Part shown: positions 25,756 to 34,271 of the stretch, piece by piece
Position numbering within the stretch: position 1 is the first letter of the stretch
How the letters are laid out: every line of letters starts with the position of its first letter
Assembly (NCBI RefSeq): GCF_014931375.1
Contig: NZ_CP063117.1
Span: 1,945,891 to 2,009,890, forward strand
Source of the DNA: Haemophilus parainfluenzae
Lineage (GTDB): Bacteria > Pseudomonadota > Gammaproteobacteria > Enterobacterales > Pasteurellaceae
Length of the DNA stretch: 64,000 nucleotides
Direction of reading: 5' to 3'
Program-made: the position numbers and the translations under genes
The notes under the pieces: model-generated
Seen by the model: only the letters and a program-made list of their open reading frames with translations
The model's database searches: none
Told to the model about the DNA's origin: nothing

Positions 25756-27915
25756 TTATCGTTTTTGATAGAAATAATTGGTTAATGGAATTGCAAAATT
25801 AATCTTATAACTTGCAATTCCTCTGTCTCCTAATGAAGTTGTAATTTCACTCAAAGCTGTAGTTCTAGCTCCTTTTTCTAATTTATCAATCACGTAACGC
25901 GCTGTACGGTAATAAAAACGACTCCGCCACATAGTACTTTCAATATTCTTAGTATTCTCAGCCTGCTCGCATAGCTGAATCAAAGAATACAAATAAGAAG
26001 TAGAAATCTTATATCTATCTGCTAAACGATGAATTTCCTCTTCTAATTCGCAAAGTTTCTGCCAATCATGCCATTTCACTGTTTTATTAAAAATTGTTAC
26101 TGCATTTTTATCTATATCAATGCCTTTTGACTTCTCAAGAGACTCTTCAGCTAAATCACCTAAACGAGGTACTGGAATACCCGATTTACTCATCACCATT
26201 CCTACAGAAAAATGAATTTCTGTATTTTCTGCTACATAGCGTTTAAAAGCTTGTTGCATTGCGTGTGCCACTTTTTGTGTAGAATACCAAGGTCCAATTA
26301 AGAAGAAATCATCACCACCTGCAAAGACGGTATACATATTTGGGCTTTGCTCTGCACAATAGGCTGGTAACCATAAACTGAAGAATTGGTTGAATTGACG
26401 AGAAAGTGCCGTCATTTTTGCTATATTGGCAGTTTTAATTCCCTTTTGGAAAATAGAACCTAAATTATCTACATCACCCTTCAAGGTCATTAGCGCCTTT
26501 TGTCCTATATCTGTACATTGAATATCTTCAAAAGTAATAATTTGGCCTTGCTTATCTCTTGGTACATAAGCATTAATGTAACGACGAGCATAACCATTCC
26601 AAATTGACGCATTGGTATCTTTGGGTAATGAGAAATCCCAAAAACGATGAATTTGTAATAGTTTCACTGGGTAACTAAATTCTTTCGTATCTTCTCGACC
26701 ATCAGTAAAAATCACTTTAAAGCCAAAAATTGGAAGTCTAAGTATCTGTGTTTCATATCCATGGCTTATATCCGCATTAATGTCTGCAATAATAATGCGT
26801 TGTTTTTTTGCAAGCATTTCACCGATTTTTATTTGATCTTCAGAAATCTTTGAAAGTGTTTTTCCTGCCTGAGCTGGGAAAAAGCGATTCATTTCACAAA
26901 TCCCATTTGAATAATCCACTTCTTGTACACTTTGCGTAGAATGAGTTAAATCTAAGCGTTTGAGCTTTTGAGATTCCAAACTTTCAAATAACTTTTTCAC
27001 TAATTGAGTGTAATTCTCTTGCTCAAACTCTTTTATATCTGCTGGTTGAATAGCAATTCCTACGCCAATCAAGCCATAAGTTTCTTTAATAAACCATTGA
27101 TTTAATTGTGATTGAACCTGTTTTATTGCATTTTTAACAACTGTGGTATTTGGTGCAACAATTAAAAACTTTCCTGCTGCATTCATCACTTGAGACGTAG
27201 CCGGTAACCCACAAGCATGTAATACTTTTAATGCAGCCAGTTCAGTAAACAATGAAACTTGGAAAGAACGTCCTCGCAAGATTTTTGCCGCCCCCTTATT
27301 TGATTCACGACCACCTGAAAAAATAAAGTCTTGAATGCCAAAAAAATCACCTTGAACCAATAAAAGAGGCTCTTCCTTAGAAGCCAAATTATCTGCTAAA
27401 GCCACTACAAAAGCGCTAACCGCTTTAGTAAAATCATAGAAAGAAATATCGCGGCTATAAGGACTTGGTATCTGTGACATAAAACATTGCATAGCAGTAT
27501 CAAAATGATCTAGCCACAAATTCAAGTTTTCTTGGTGGGATGTAGGGATTTCCTCAATTCCTTTTGTAAATTTATTCCATAATTCAAATAATGAAGAGGA
27601 GGCCGTATTTGGGGTGGGAAAAATAGAGTTCGCAGATAATTCTCTATACTCATAGGAAAAAATATTAGAATCAGGCTTATGCTCATCTTTTAAACTTATA
27701 TTTTCAAATAAACTAAATAAGCTTTCATTCCCAAGATATTTTTTTGATGATTGTGTGCCCAATACTATTATTTCTGCTTGAGAAACAAAAGGAAGCACAT
27801 CAACCAATTGTAAATTTTTAGGAAAAGATGGTAGAGAGAATTGATGTTTTTCAGCAAATCCATTCAAATAATAATGAAACACTGAAAAAGCAAGAGAAAT
27901 TCTGTAATTTGACAT
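25756..27915 (-). CDS. cas10: Cas10 (Csm1), cyclic oligoadenylate synthase without a visible HD nuclease motif
   Basis: Cas10 is the large subunit that makes cyclic oligoadenylates on binding target RNA. The 719-residue protein has VQGDFFGIQDFIFSGG near 190, LKGDVDNLGSIF near 480, and an intact cyclase motif FAGGDDFFLIGP with GGDD at 533-536. No His-Asp pair of an HD nuclease is found in the first 190 residues, and the CxxC pairs of the usual zinc ribbon are missing. The start is the ATG at 27915, five bases after GGAG; a GTG at 27921 would overlap that RBS. First gene of cas10-csm2-csm3-csm4-csm5-cas6 behind promoter P6. Confidence 0.95.
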   Translation of the reverse strand: MSNYRISLAFSVFHYYLNGFAEKHQFSLPSFPKNLQLVDVLPFVSQAEIIVLGTQSSKKYLGNESLFSLFENISLKDEHKPDSNIFSYEYRELSANSIFPTPNTASSSLFELWNKFTKGIEEIPTSHQENLNLWLDHFDTAMQCFMSQIPSPYSRDISFYDFTKAVSAFVVALADNLASKEEPLLLVQGDFFGIQDFIFSGGRESNKGAAKILRGRSFQVSLFTELAALKVLHACGLPATSQVMNAAGKFLIVAPNTTVVKNAIKQVQSQLNQWFIKETYGLIGVGIAIQPADIKEFEQENYTQLVKKLFESLESQKLKRLDLTHSTQSVQEVDYSNGICEMNRFFPAQAGKTLSKISEDQIKIGEMLAKKQRIIIADINADISHGYETQILRLPIFGFKVIFTDGREDTKEFSYPVKLLQIHRFWDFSLPKDTNASIWNGYARRYINAYVPRDKQGQIITFEDIQCTDIGQKALMTLKGDVDNLGSIFQKGIKTANIAKMTALSRQFNQFFSLWLPAYCAEQSPNMYTVFAGGDDFFLIGPWYSTQKVAHAMQQAFKRYVAENTEIHFSVGMVMSKSGIPVPRLGDLAEESLEKSKGIDIDKNAVTIFNKTVKWHDWQKLCELEEEIHRLADRYKISTSYLYSLIQLCEQAENTKNIESTMWRSRFYYRTARYVIDKLEKGARTTALSEITTSLGDRGIASYKINFAIPLTNYFYQKR

Positions 27916-27943
27916 AATCACTCCATATAATAGAATTTAAGTG

Positions 27944-27988
27944 AGTATAATCAAAATATAAGCAATTGTCATCAAATACAAATTTGTA
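27944..27988 (-). promoter_or_regulatory. CRISPR-regulon promoter P6 (for the cas10-csm-cas6 operon)
   Basis: Perfect palindrome TACAAATTTGTA (27977-27988), then 27 bp, then the -10 box TATACT (27949-27944) on the minus strand, with no clear -35. It is the sixth and last member of this promoter set and marks the right edge of the island. Confidence 0.83.
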
Positions 27989-28167
27989 AAAATAAGATAA
28001 AATGCCACAAAAGAAAGAATAAATAATTTTCATAAAGTGCGGTCAAAAATCAATAGGTTTTTGGCCGCATTTTTTATCTTTTTAGTTAGCATTTCCTATT
28101 ACCCGATTAAATTACTCAGTTTTAGGTAATATTTTCATCACTTGATAGTCGATATAATTGCTCAGGT

Positions 28168-28224
28168 ATTTTACTTAGCGTAAAATCTAGCCCTTGATGG
28201 CTATTCTCGGAATAGTTAACCATC
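28168..28224 (+). promoter_or_regulatory. Two inverted repeats upstream of norB
   Basis: The first is ATTTTAC-TTAGC-GTAAAAT (28168-28186, perfect arms). The second is GATGG-CTATTC-TCG-GAATAG-TTAA-CCATC (28196-28224). They lie 38-94 bp before the norB start and may be operator sites or RNA hairpins. Neither matches the NsrR or FNR consensus well. The rest of the gap back to 27989 holds one uptake signal and a hairpin (GTGCGGTCAAAAA...TTTTTGGCCGCA). Confidence 0.45.
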
Positions 28225-28261
28225 ATGGCATCATATTTTCTAATAATCTAGGAGTGATAAA

Positions 28262-30505
28262 ATGGGACAGTATAAAAAGTTCTGGTACCTATTAGTCGCC
28301 GTATTGATTGGGGCATTCTCTATTCTCGGCTACTACGGGTTCGAAGTTTATCGTGAAGCACCACCAATTCCGCAACAATATGTTTCTGAATCAGGTGAAA
28401 AAGTGATTACTCACGATGATATTTTACATGGTCAAACCGCTTGGCAAACCACTGGTGGTATGCAAGTGGGTTCTGTTTGGGGGCACGGTGCATACCAAGC
28501 ACCAGACTGGACGGCAGATTGGCTACATCGTGAATTAACCAACTGGTTAGATATCACCGCAAATAAAGAATTTGGTAAAAATTTCTCTGATTTAAATGAT
28601 GAGCAACAAACTTTATTAAAAGCGCGTTTAACCAAAGAATATCGTGGTAGCAAAGTTGAAAACGGTACTGTTGTGCTTTCAAACACCCGTTTAGCGGCAA
28701 TGGAAAAAACTGCACAATACTACATTTCTTTATATGGTGATGATCCTGCAACTAAAGTCACTCGTGAACACTTCGCCATGAAGGATAATACTCTTCCTGA
28801 TTTACAAGCTCGTAAAGACTTAGCTAAATTCTTCTTCTGGACAGCATGGACTGCATCAGCTGAACGTCCAAACACTCACGCAAGTTACACCAACAACTGG
28901 CCACATGAACCGTTAATTAATAACGTACCAACACCAGAAAACGTGATTTGGTCTATTGCGAGTGTGGTATTCCTCATTGCAGGTATTGGTTTTGTTGTAT
29001 GGATTTGGTCATTCAAAAAACGTGAAGATGAAAAAGAACCGCCAATGCCTGAGTTCGATCCACTCACGAAATTACAACTTACTCCTTCTCAACGTGCGTT
29101 AGGTAAATACCTCTTTACTGTGCTTGCTCTTTTCGTATTGCAAGTCACATTAGGTGCGGTTGTAGCACACTATACGGTTGAAGGTCAGGAATTCTATGGT
29201 ATTGATATTTCTCAATACTTCCCATATTCATTAGTGCGTACATGGCATATTCAAGCTGCCTTATTCTGGATTGCAATGGCATTCTTAGCCGGTGGTTTAT
29301 TCCTTGCACCAATCATTAATGGCGGTAAAGATCCGAAATTCCAAAAATTGGGTGTGGATGTTCTCTACTGGGCATTAGTGGTATTAGTCGTTGGTTCATT
29401 CACTGGTAGCTACTTAGCAATTGCTCATATTCTCCCTGAAGAATGGAGCTTCATGTTCGGCCACCAAGGCTATGAATTCATTGACTTAGGTCGTTTCTGG
29501 CAAGCAGTGAAATTCGCAGGCATCTTATTCTGGTTAGTCTTAATGCTTCGCGGTACAGTGAATGCATTCAAACAACCTGGTGATAAAAACTTATTGGCAT
29601 TATTCTTCGCCTCAGTAATTGCGATCGGTTTATTCTATGGCCCAGCATTATTCTATGGCGAGCACACTCACATTTCTGTGATGGAATACTGGCGTTGGTG
29701 GGTAGTTCACCTATGGGTAGAAGGTTTCTTTGAAGTATTCTCTGTAGCGGCACTCTCATTCATCTTTGTAAGTTTAGGTTTAGTTTCACGTCGTACTGCA
29801 ACTGTGGCAACTATTACTGAAGCAGCGTTATTCTTAATCGGTGGTATCCCTGGTACTTTCCACCACTTATACTTCGCAGGTGCAACCACTCCAATTATTG
29901 CGGTAGGTGCATCATTCTCTGCGCTTGAAGTGGTACCTTTAGTGTTACTAGGTCATGAAGCTTGGGAACACTGGGCGATGCAACAAAAAACACCTTGGAT
30001 GGAACGCTTAAAATGGCCTCTTTACTGCTTCGTTGCCGTAGCGTTCTGGAATATGTTAGGTGCTGGCGTATTTGGTTTCTTAATCAATCCACCAATTTCG
30101 CTTTACTATATCCAAGGCTTGAACACGACTGCCGTTCATGCTCACGCCGCATTATTCGGTGTGTATGGCTTCTTAGCACTAGGCTTCGTCTTCTTAATCG
30201 CTCGTTATTTACGTCCGGATACACCATTTAACGATAAGTTAATGAAATGGGGCTTCTGGTTATTAAATGGCGGTTTAGTATTAATGATCGCATCAAGCTT
30301 ATTACCTATCGGTATTATCCAAGGATATGCAAGTATCTCTGAAGGCTTATGGTATGCACGTAGTGAAGAATTTATGCAACAACCTCTATTCGATACCCTA
30401 CGTTGGGTTCGTTTCGGTGGCGACGTTGTCTTCATCTTCGGTGCTCTCGCTTTCTTCTGGCAAATCTTTACGATGGTATTCTTTAAACCTAAAAAAGCAG
30501 CATAA
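28262..30505 (+). CDS. norB: Quinol-dependent nitric oxide reductase (qNor)
   Basis: qNor reduces NO to N2O with electrons from quinol and so detoxifies NO. The 747-residue, single-subunit form has an N-terminal cytochrome c-like fold without heme c (residues about 35-220, with WQTTGGMQVGSVWGHGAYQAPDW). About 12-13 membrane segments of the heme-copper oxidase fold follow, with HIQAALFWIA, WWVVHLWVEGFFEVF and HHLYFAG as His-bearing conserved parts. RBS AGGAGTG precedes the ATG. It is a single gene with its own terminator at about 30524-30551, and stands just outside the CRISPR island. Confidence 0.95.
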   Translation: MGQYKKFWYLLVAVLIGAFSILGYYGFEVYREAPPIPQQYVSESGEKVITHDDILHGQTAWQTTGGMQVGSVWGHGAYQAPDWTADWLHRELTNWLDITANKEFGKNFSDLNDEQQTLLKARLTKEYRGSKVENGTVVLSNTRLAAMEKTAQYYISLYGDDPATKVTREHFAMKDNTLPDLQARKDLAKFFFWTAWTASAERPNTHASYTNNWPHEPLINNVPTPENVIWSIASVVFLIAGIGFVVWIWSFKKREDEKEPPMPEFDPLTKLQLTPSQRALGKYLFTVLALFVLQVTLGAVVAHYTVEGQEFYGIDISQYFPYSLVRTWHIQAALFWIAMAFLAGGLFLAPIINGGKDPKFQKLGVDVLYWALVVLVVGSFTGSYLAIAHILPEEWSFMFGHQGYEFIDLGRFWQAVKFAGILFWLVLMLRGTVNAFKQPGDKNLLALFFASVIAIGLFYGPALFYGEHTHISVMEYWRWWVVHLWVEGFFEVFSVAALSFIFVSLGLVSRRTATVATITEAALFLIGGIPGTFHHLYFAGATTPIIAVGASFSALEVVPLVLLGHEAWEHWAMQQKTPWMERLKWPLYCFVAVAFWNMLGAGVFGFLINPPISLYYIQGLNTTAVHAHAALFGVYGFLALGFVFLIARYLRPDTPFNDKLMKWGFWLLNGGLVLMIASSLLPIGIIQGYASISEGLWYARSEEFMQQPLFDTLRWVRFGGDVVFIFGALAFFWQIFTMVFFKPKKAA

Positions 30506-30523
30506 TTAAATTTATTATCGTGC

Positions 30524-30556
30524 AAAAGCGGCTAAGTAACTGGCCGCTTTTTATTT
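30524..30556 (+). terminator. Terminator of norB
   Basis: AAAAGCGGC (30524-30532) pairs with GCCGCTTTTT starting at 30543, followed by ATTTG. The remaining gap up to 30687 has one uptake signal at about 30579. Confidence 0.8.
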
Positions 30557-30687
30557 GTGAAAAATCCGTTAAATTTTCTGACCGCACTTTGATCTCCATC
30601 AAACCATTTACCTTCTTTTAAGTATGATTAAATTTGTCTTTAGATCTATACTCTTCATACTTTCAACTTTTTTTATAACATTTCAAC

Positions 30688-31026
30688 ATGAGTGACAATC
30701 CATTCAACGCGAGTTGGTCATCAAAGGGCAATACGCTATGTCTAGGTCATTGGGACATTACTTATCTCGGTTTACCTGTAGTACTGCCACTTGAACGCCG
30801 TGATAAAGATATGGGAACAAATAATATTTATAATTTTATAGATCCCGAAGATGAGCTTTACCGAGAAGGCTTAATGGAAGATGATTGGATTGTGGAAAAC
30901 ATCGATTGGCTTTCTGATGTTTTTATCGAGCACAATATCCCTTTAGAAGAAGAAACCATACGAGCATTCTATAAAGCGGTGAATAAGGAAGATTGGCGCT
31001 GTGGGAGCTGTGGTGGATGTATTTAA
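30688..31026 (+). CDS. Small conserved-type hypothetical protein with a C-terminal Cys cluster
   Basis: I do not recognise a family. The 112-residue protein is acidic and soluble-looking, with SWSSKGNTLCLGHWDITYLG near the start and ELYREGLMEDDWIVENIDWL in the middle. It ends WRCGSCGGCI, a three-Cys tail that could bind a metal or take part in thiol chemistry. It lies alone between norB and upp. No strong RBS is visible before the ATG. Confidence 0.65.
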   Translation: MSDNPFNASWSSKGNTLCLGHWDITYLGLPVVLPLERRDKDMGTNNIYNFIDPEDELYREGLMEDDWIVENIDWLSDVFIEHNIPLEEETIRAFYKAVNKEDWRCGSCGGCI

Positions 31027-31147
31027 TAGCAAAGTGCGGTCAATTTTATCATTGTTTTTATACCGAACTGTCATAATAAAAACACTAGGAAATTCAATAT
31101 TTCTGATATAGAATTCTCCGATTTGTTTTTTAAAAGGGAGAAAAAAG

Positions 31148-31774
31148 ATGAAACTCGTTGAAGTTAAACATCCGCTTGTTAAACATAAATTAGGCGTGAT
31201 GCGCGAAGCTGATATTGATACCAAAAAATTCCGTGAGCTTGCAACTGAAGTGGGTAGCTTACTTACCTATGAAGCCACTGCCGATCTTGAAACAGAAAAA
31301 GTGATTATTGAAGGTTGGAATGGCCCAGTTGAAATCGAACGTATCAAAGGTAAAAAAGTTACTGTTGTACCAATTTTACGTGCTGGCCTAGGCATGATGG
31401 ATGGTGTATTAGAACATGTTCCAAGTGCTCGTATCAGTGTGGTTGGGATTTATCGTAATGAAGAAACCCTTGAACCCGTTCCTTATTTCCAAAAACTCGC
31501 GAGCGATTTAGAAGAACGTTTAGCTATCGTTGTGGATCCAATGCTCGCAACCGGTGGTTCAATGATCTCCACAATTGATTTATTAAAAGCAAAAGGTTGC
31601 CAACACATCAAAGTATTAGTATTAGTCGCGGCGCCTGAAGGGATCAAAGCATTAGAAAAAGCACATCCAGATATCGAACTTTATTGCGCATCGATTGATG
31701 ATCACTTAAATGAACAAGGCTACATCATCCCTGGCTTGGGTGATGCTGGCGATAAGATTTTTGGGACGAAATAA
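31148..31774 (+). CDS. upp: Uracil phosphoribosyltransferase
   Basis: Upp converts uracil and PRPP to UMP in pyrimidine salvage. The 208-residue protein has [13 protein letters not shown] and the PRPP-binding loop [15 protein letters not shown] at about 126-140. It ends with the family's [22 protein letters not shown] precedes the ATG. It is followed by uraA, the matching permease, so the pair forms a uracil uptake and salvage unit even though a terminator lies between. Confidence 0.98.
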   Translation: MKLVEVKHPLVKHKLGVMREADIDTKKFRELATEVGSLLTYEATADLETEKVIIEGWNGPVEIERIKGKKVTVVPILRAGLGMMDGVLEHVPSARISVVGIYRNEETLEPVPYFQKLASDLEERLAIVVDPMLATGGSMISTIDLLKAKGCQHIKVLVLVAAPEGIKALEKAHPDIELYCASIDDHLNEQGYIIPGLGDAGDKIFGTK

Positions 31775-31786
31775 TTCCCTTTTAAT

Positions 31787-31813
31787 AAGACGGCATTTAT
31801 AGCCGTCTTTTTT
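31787..31813 (+). terminator. Terminator after upp
   Basis: AAGACGGC (31787-31794) pairs with GCCGTCTT (31802-31809), followed by a T run. Confidence 0.88.
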
Positions 31814-31894
31814 CCGTGCGTGAAAACACAAAAGCTAAAAAAGCATTAAAACCGACCGCACTTTCAGTTAATTCAAACCGAGAGTTGAAACTAA

Positions 31895-33142
31895 ATGAGT
31901 AATCAAACTACAACCGCACCTGTTGAGGTGCAAAGCATGGGCAAACAAGCGTTTGTCGGTTTACAAATGTTATTTGTGGCCTTTGGCGCCTTAGTATTAG
32001 TTCCTTTAATCACTGGATTAAATTCTAATACAGCCCTTCTTACCGCCGGTATCGGTACACTACTTTTCCAACTTTGTACTGGTAAACAAGTCCCTATTTT
32101 CTTGGCCTCCTCTTTTGCCTTTATTGCGCCTATTCAATATGGCGTACAAACTTGGGGCATCCCAACCACAATGGGTGGACTTGCTTGTGCAGGCTTAGTC
32201 TATTTCGCACTATCAACCTTAGTAAAATTACGCGGTAGTGCTGCACTTGAGCGCATCTTCCCGCCTGTTGTTGTTGGTCCCGTAATTATCATTATTGGTA
32301 TGGGGCTTGCCCCCGTTGCTGTGGATATGGCATTAGGTAAAAACAGTGCATATAGCTATGAGCACTCTGTATTGGTTTCTATGATTACTTTAGTCACTAC
32401 CCTTTCTGTTGCGGTATTTGCTAAAGGTATGATGAAACTGATTCCAATTATGTTTGGTATCGTTGCTGGCTATGTGGTTTGTCTATTCCTAGGCTTAATT
32501 AACTTCCAACCTGTTTTAGACGCAAAATGGTTTGAATTACCCCAATTAACTAAACCAGAATTTAATTTAGAAGCCATTCTTTATATGCTACCCATTGCTA
32601 TCGCACCAGCCGTTGAACACGTTGGCGGTATTATGGCAATCAGTTCTGTAACAGGTAAAGATTTTCTTAAAAAACCAGGTTTACACCGCACCTTATTAGG
32701 CGATGGTATCGCAACGGCTGCAGCGTCATTAGTAGGTGGTCCACCAAATACCACTTATGCTGAAGTAACGGGTGCTGTAATGCTAACTCGCAACTTTAAT
32801 CCAAATATTATGACTTGGGCTGCGGTATGGGCAATTGCAATTTCCTTCTGTGGTAAAGTAGGTGCATTCCTTTCTACTATCCCGACCATCGTAATGGGCG
32901 GGATTATGATGTTGGTATTCGGTTCAATTGCCGTTGTCGGGATGAGCACCTTAATTAAAGGTAAAGTGGATGTGACTGAACCTCGTAACCTTTGCATTAT
33001 TTCTGTGGTGATGACTTTCGGGATCGGGAATATGTTTGTCAACGTCGGCGATGTTGTTTCCCTGAAAGGGATTAGCCTTTGTGCTATCGTCGCGATTGTA
33101 CTGAACTTGATTTTGCCAAAAGCAAAAAATGAAGTAGAATAA
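31895..33142 (+). CDS. uraA: Uracil:proton symporter (NCS2 family)
   Basis: UraA imports uracil through the inner membrane. The 415-residue protein has about 14 hydrophobic segments and the NCS2 motif region IAPAVEHVGGIMAISSVTGKDF. GGPPNTTYAEVTGAVMLT follows, with the conserved Glu and the helix-breaking Gly-Pro. Length is typical. It lies 120 bp downstream of upp on the same strand. Confidence 0.96.
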   Translation: MSNQTTTAPVEVQSMGKQAFVGLQMLFVAFGALVLVPLITGLNSNTALLTAGIGTLLFQLCTGKQVPIFLASSFAFIAPIQYGVQTWGIPTTMGGLACAGLVYFALSTLVKLRGSAALERIFPPVVVGPVIIIIGMGLAPVAVDMALGKNSAYSYEHSVLVSMITLVTTLSVAVFAKGMMKLIPIMFGIVAGYVVCLFLGLINFQPVLDAKWFELPQLTKPEFNLEAILYMLPIAIAPAVEHVGGIMAISSVTGKDFLKKPGLHRTLLGDGIATAAASLVGGPPNTTYAEVTGAVMLTRNFNPNIMTWAAVWAIAISFCGKVGAFLSTIPTIVMGGIMMLVFGSIAVVGMSTLIKGKVDVTEPRNLCIISVVMTFGIGNMFVNVGDVVSLKGISLCAIVAIVLNLILPKAKNEVE

Positions 33143-33155
33143 AACTTCCCAAACA

Positions 33156-33190
33156 AAAGGGTTAAATGAAAATTTAGCCCTTTCTTTTTT
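33156..33190 (+). terminator. Terminator of uraA
   Basis: AAAGGGTTAAAT (33156-33167) pairs with ATTTAGCCCTTT (33172-33183) through a GAAA loop, followed by CTTTTTT. It lies only about 30 bp before hda. Confidence 0.85.
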
Positions 33191-33213
33191 ATTTTAAATC
33201 AACTCGTTAATCC

Positions 33214-33909
33214 GTGAATCAGCAACTTTCTTTACCTATTCATCAAATTGATGATGAAACGCTTGAGAATTTTTATAGCGATAATAATGCGTTATTGCTT
33301 AATTCTTTACGTCAAAACATGACTGATTTACAACAACAATTCTTCTACCTTTGGGGCCGCCAAAGCGTTGGGAAAACCCATCTTTTGCGCGCACTCTGTA
33401 ATGAATATATTCAGCAACAACAGAGCGCCATTTATGTCCCGTTGAGCAAATCACAATATTTTTCCACGGCGGTTTTTGAGAATTTAGAACAACAAGAACT
33501 GGTTTGCTTAGACGATTTGCAAACAATTATTGGAAATTCAGAATGGGAAATTGCCTTATTTGATCTTTTTAATCGCATTAAGGCTAATGGTAAAACCTTA
33601 TTAGTTGTCAGTGCCGATCAATCTCCAACTGCCCTCCCCGTTAAATTACCGGATCTTGCTTCTCGCTTAAAATGGGGAGAAAGTTATCAATTGATTCCAC
33701 TCAGCGATGAACAAAAATTTGCGGTATTGAAACAGAATGCCCATCAACGAGGTATCATACTTTCAGATGATACTGCCAATTTTATATTCACGCGTTTAGA
33801 TCGTGATATGACAACACTAAAAGAAGCATTAGTAAAACTCGATGAAGCCTCACTACAAGCCAAACGAAATCTGACGATTCCTTTTGTGAAATCAATTTTA
33901 GGCTTATAA
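33214..33909 (+). CDS. hda: DnaA regulatory inactivator Hda
   Basis: Hda, bound to the beta sliding clamp, makes DnaA hydrolyse its ATP and so prevents re-initiation. The 231-residue protein has the clamp-binding motif QLSLPI at residues 4-9, right at the N-terminus. The AAA+ P-loop WGRQSVGKTHLLRAL lies near 48, and LVCLDDLQTI is the Walker B-like part. The GTG at 33214 is needed to include the clamp motif. No strong RBS is seen, so coupling to uraA is possible. Confidence 0.95.
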   Translation: MNQQLSLPIHQIDDETLENFYSDNNALLLNSLRQNMTDLQQQFFYLWGRQSVGKTHLLRALCNEYIQQQQSAIYVPLSKSQYFSTAVFENLEQQELVCLDDLQTIIGNSEWEIALFDLFNRIKANGKTLLVVSADQSPTALPVKLPDLASRLKWGESYQLIPLSDEQKFAVLKQNAHQRGIILSDDTANFIFTRLDRDMTTLKEALVKLDEASLQAKRNLTIPFVKSILGL

Positions 33910-33918
33910 ACAAGCAAA

Positions 33919-33952
33919 AAAATAACCGCACTTTTTCAAGCGCGGTTATTTT
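33919..33952 (+). terminator. Terminator between hda and the convergent lipoprotein gene
   Basis: AAAATAACCGC (33919-33929) pairs with GCGGTTATTTT (33942-33952). It may serve both strands, and the loop includes half an uptake signal. Confidence 0.8.
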
Positions 33953-33964
33953 GTATCAATTTAA

Positions 33965-34267
33965 TTACCAACAGTGACGACAATAGCCAACACCGACACT
34001 CGGCATTATCGCAACAGGTACACGAGAATACCCTCTCTGTTTAGAGCGATGATCACTCGCATTCATTTCATTTGGAATACTGTCTCTTTGTGCAACTTTC
34101 GCTTTTTCTTGAGCGCTTACCGTATTACCACTTGTTACTCGAGCATTATAATCCTGCACGGTATTCATATCGTACGCTGCAGCCCCATTTCCAATAGTTG
34201 ATGCCTCTTGGGGAGCTGTACAAGCTGTTAAAACAGATAGAGCTGCAATAGAAATTAATTTTTTCAT
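33965..34267 (-). CDS. Small lipoprotein of unknown function
   Basis: A 100-residue protein that starts MKKLISIAALSVLTACTAP: signal peptide with lipobox LTAC, so the mature lipid-anchored form begins at Cys17. The mature part is polar, and the C-terminus ends SVGVGYCRHCW with two Cys. The ATG at 34267, with AAAGGTAG upstream, is preferred over one at 34285. It follows the next exported protein by 4 bp, so the two are probably one transcription unit. The function is not recognised. Confidence 0.75.
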   Translation of the reverse strand: MKKLISIAALSVLTACTAPQEASTIGNGAAAYDMNTVQDYNARVTSGNTVSAQEKAKVAQRDSIPNEMNASDHRSKQRGYSRVPVAIMPSVGVGYCRHCW

Positions 34268-34271
34268 AACG

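Noticed and set aside
28196..28224. NsrR site before norB
   Set aside because: The arms do not match the AAGATGYATTT-type consensus; kept only as an unexplained inverted repeat.
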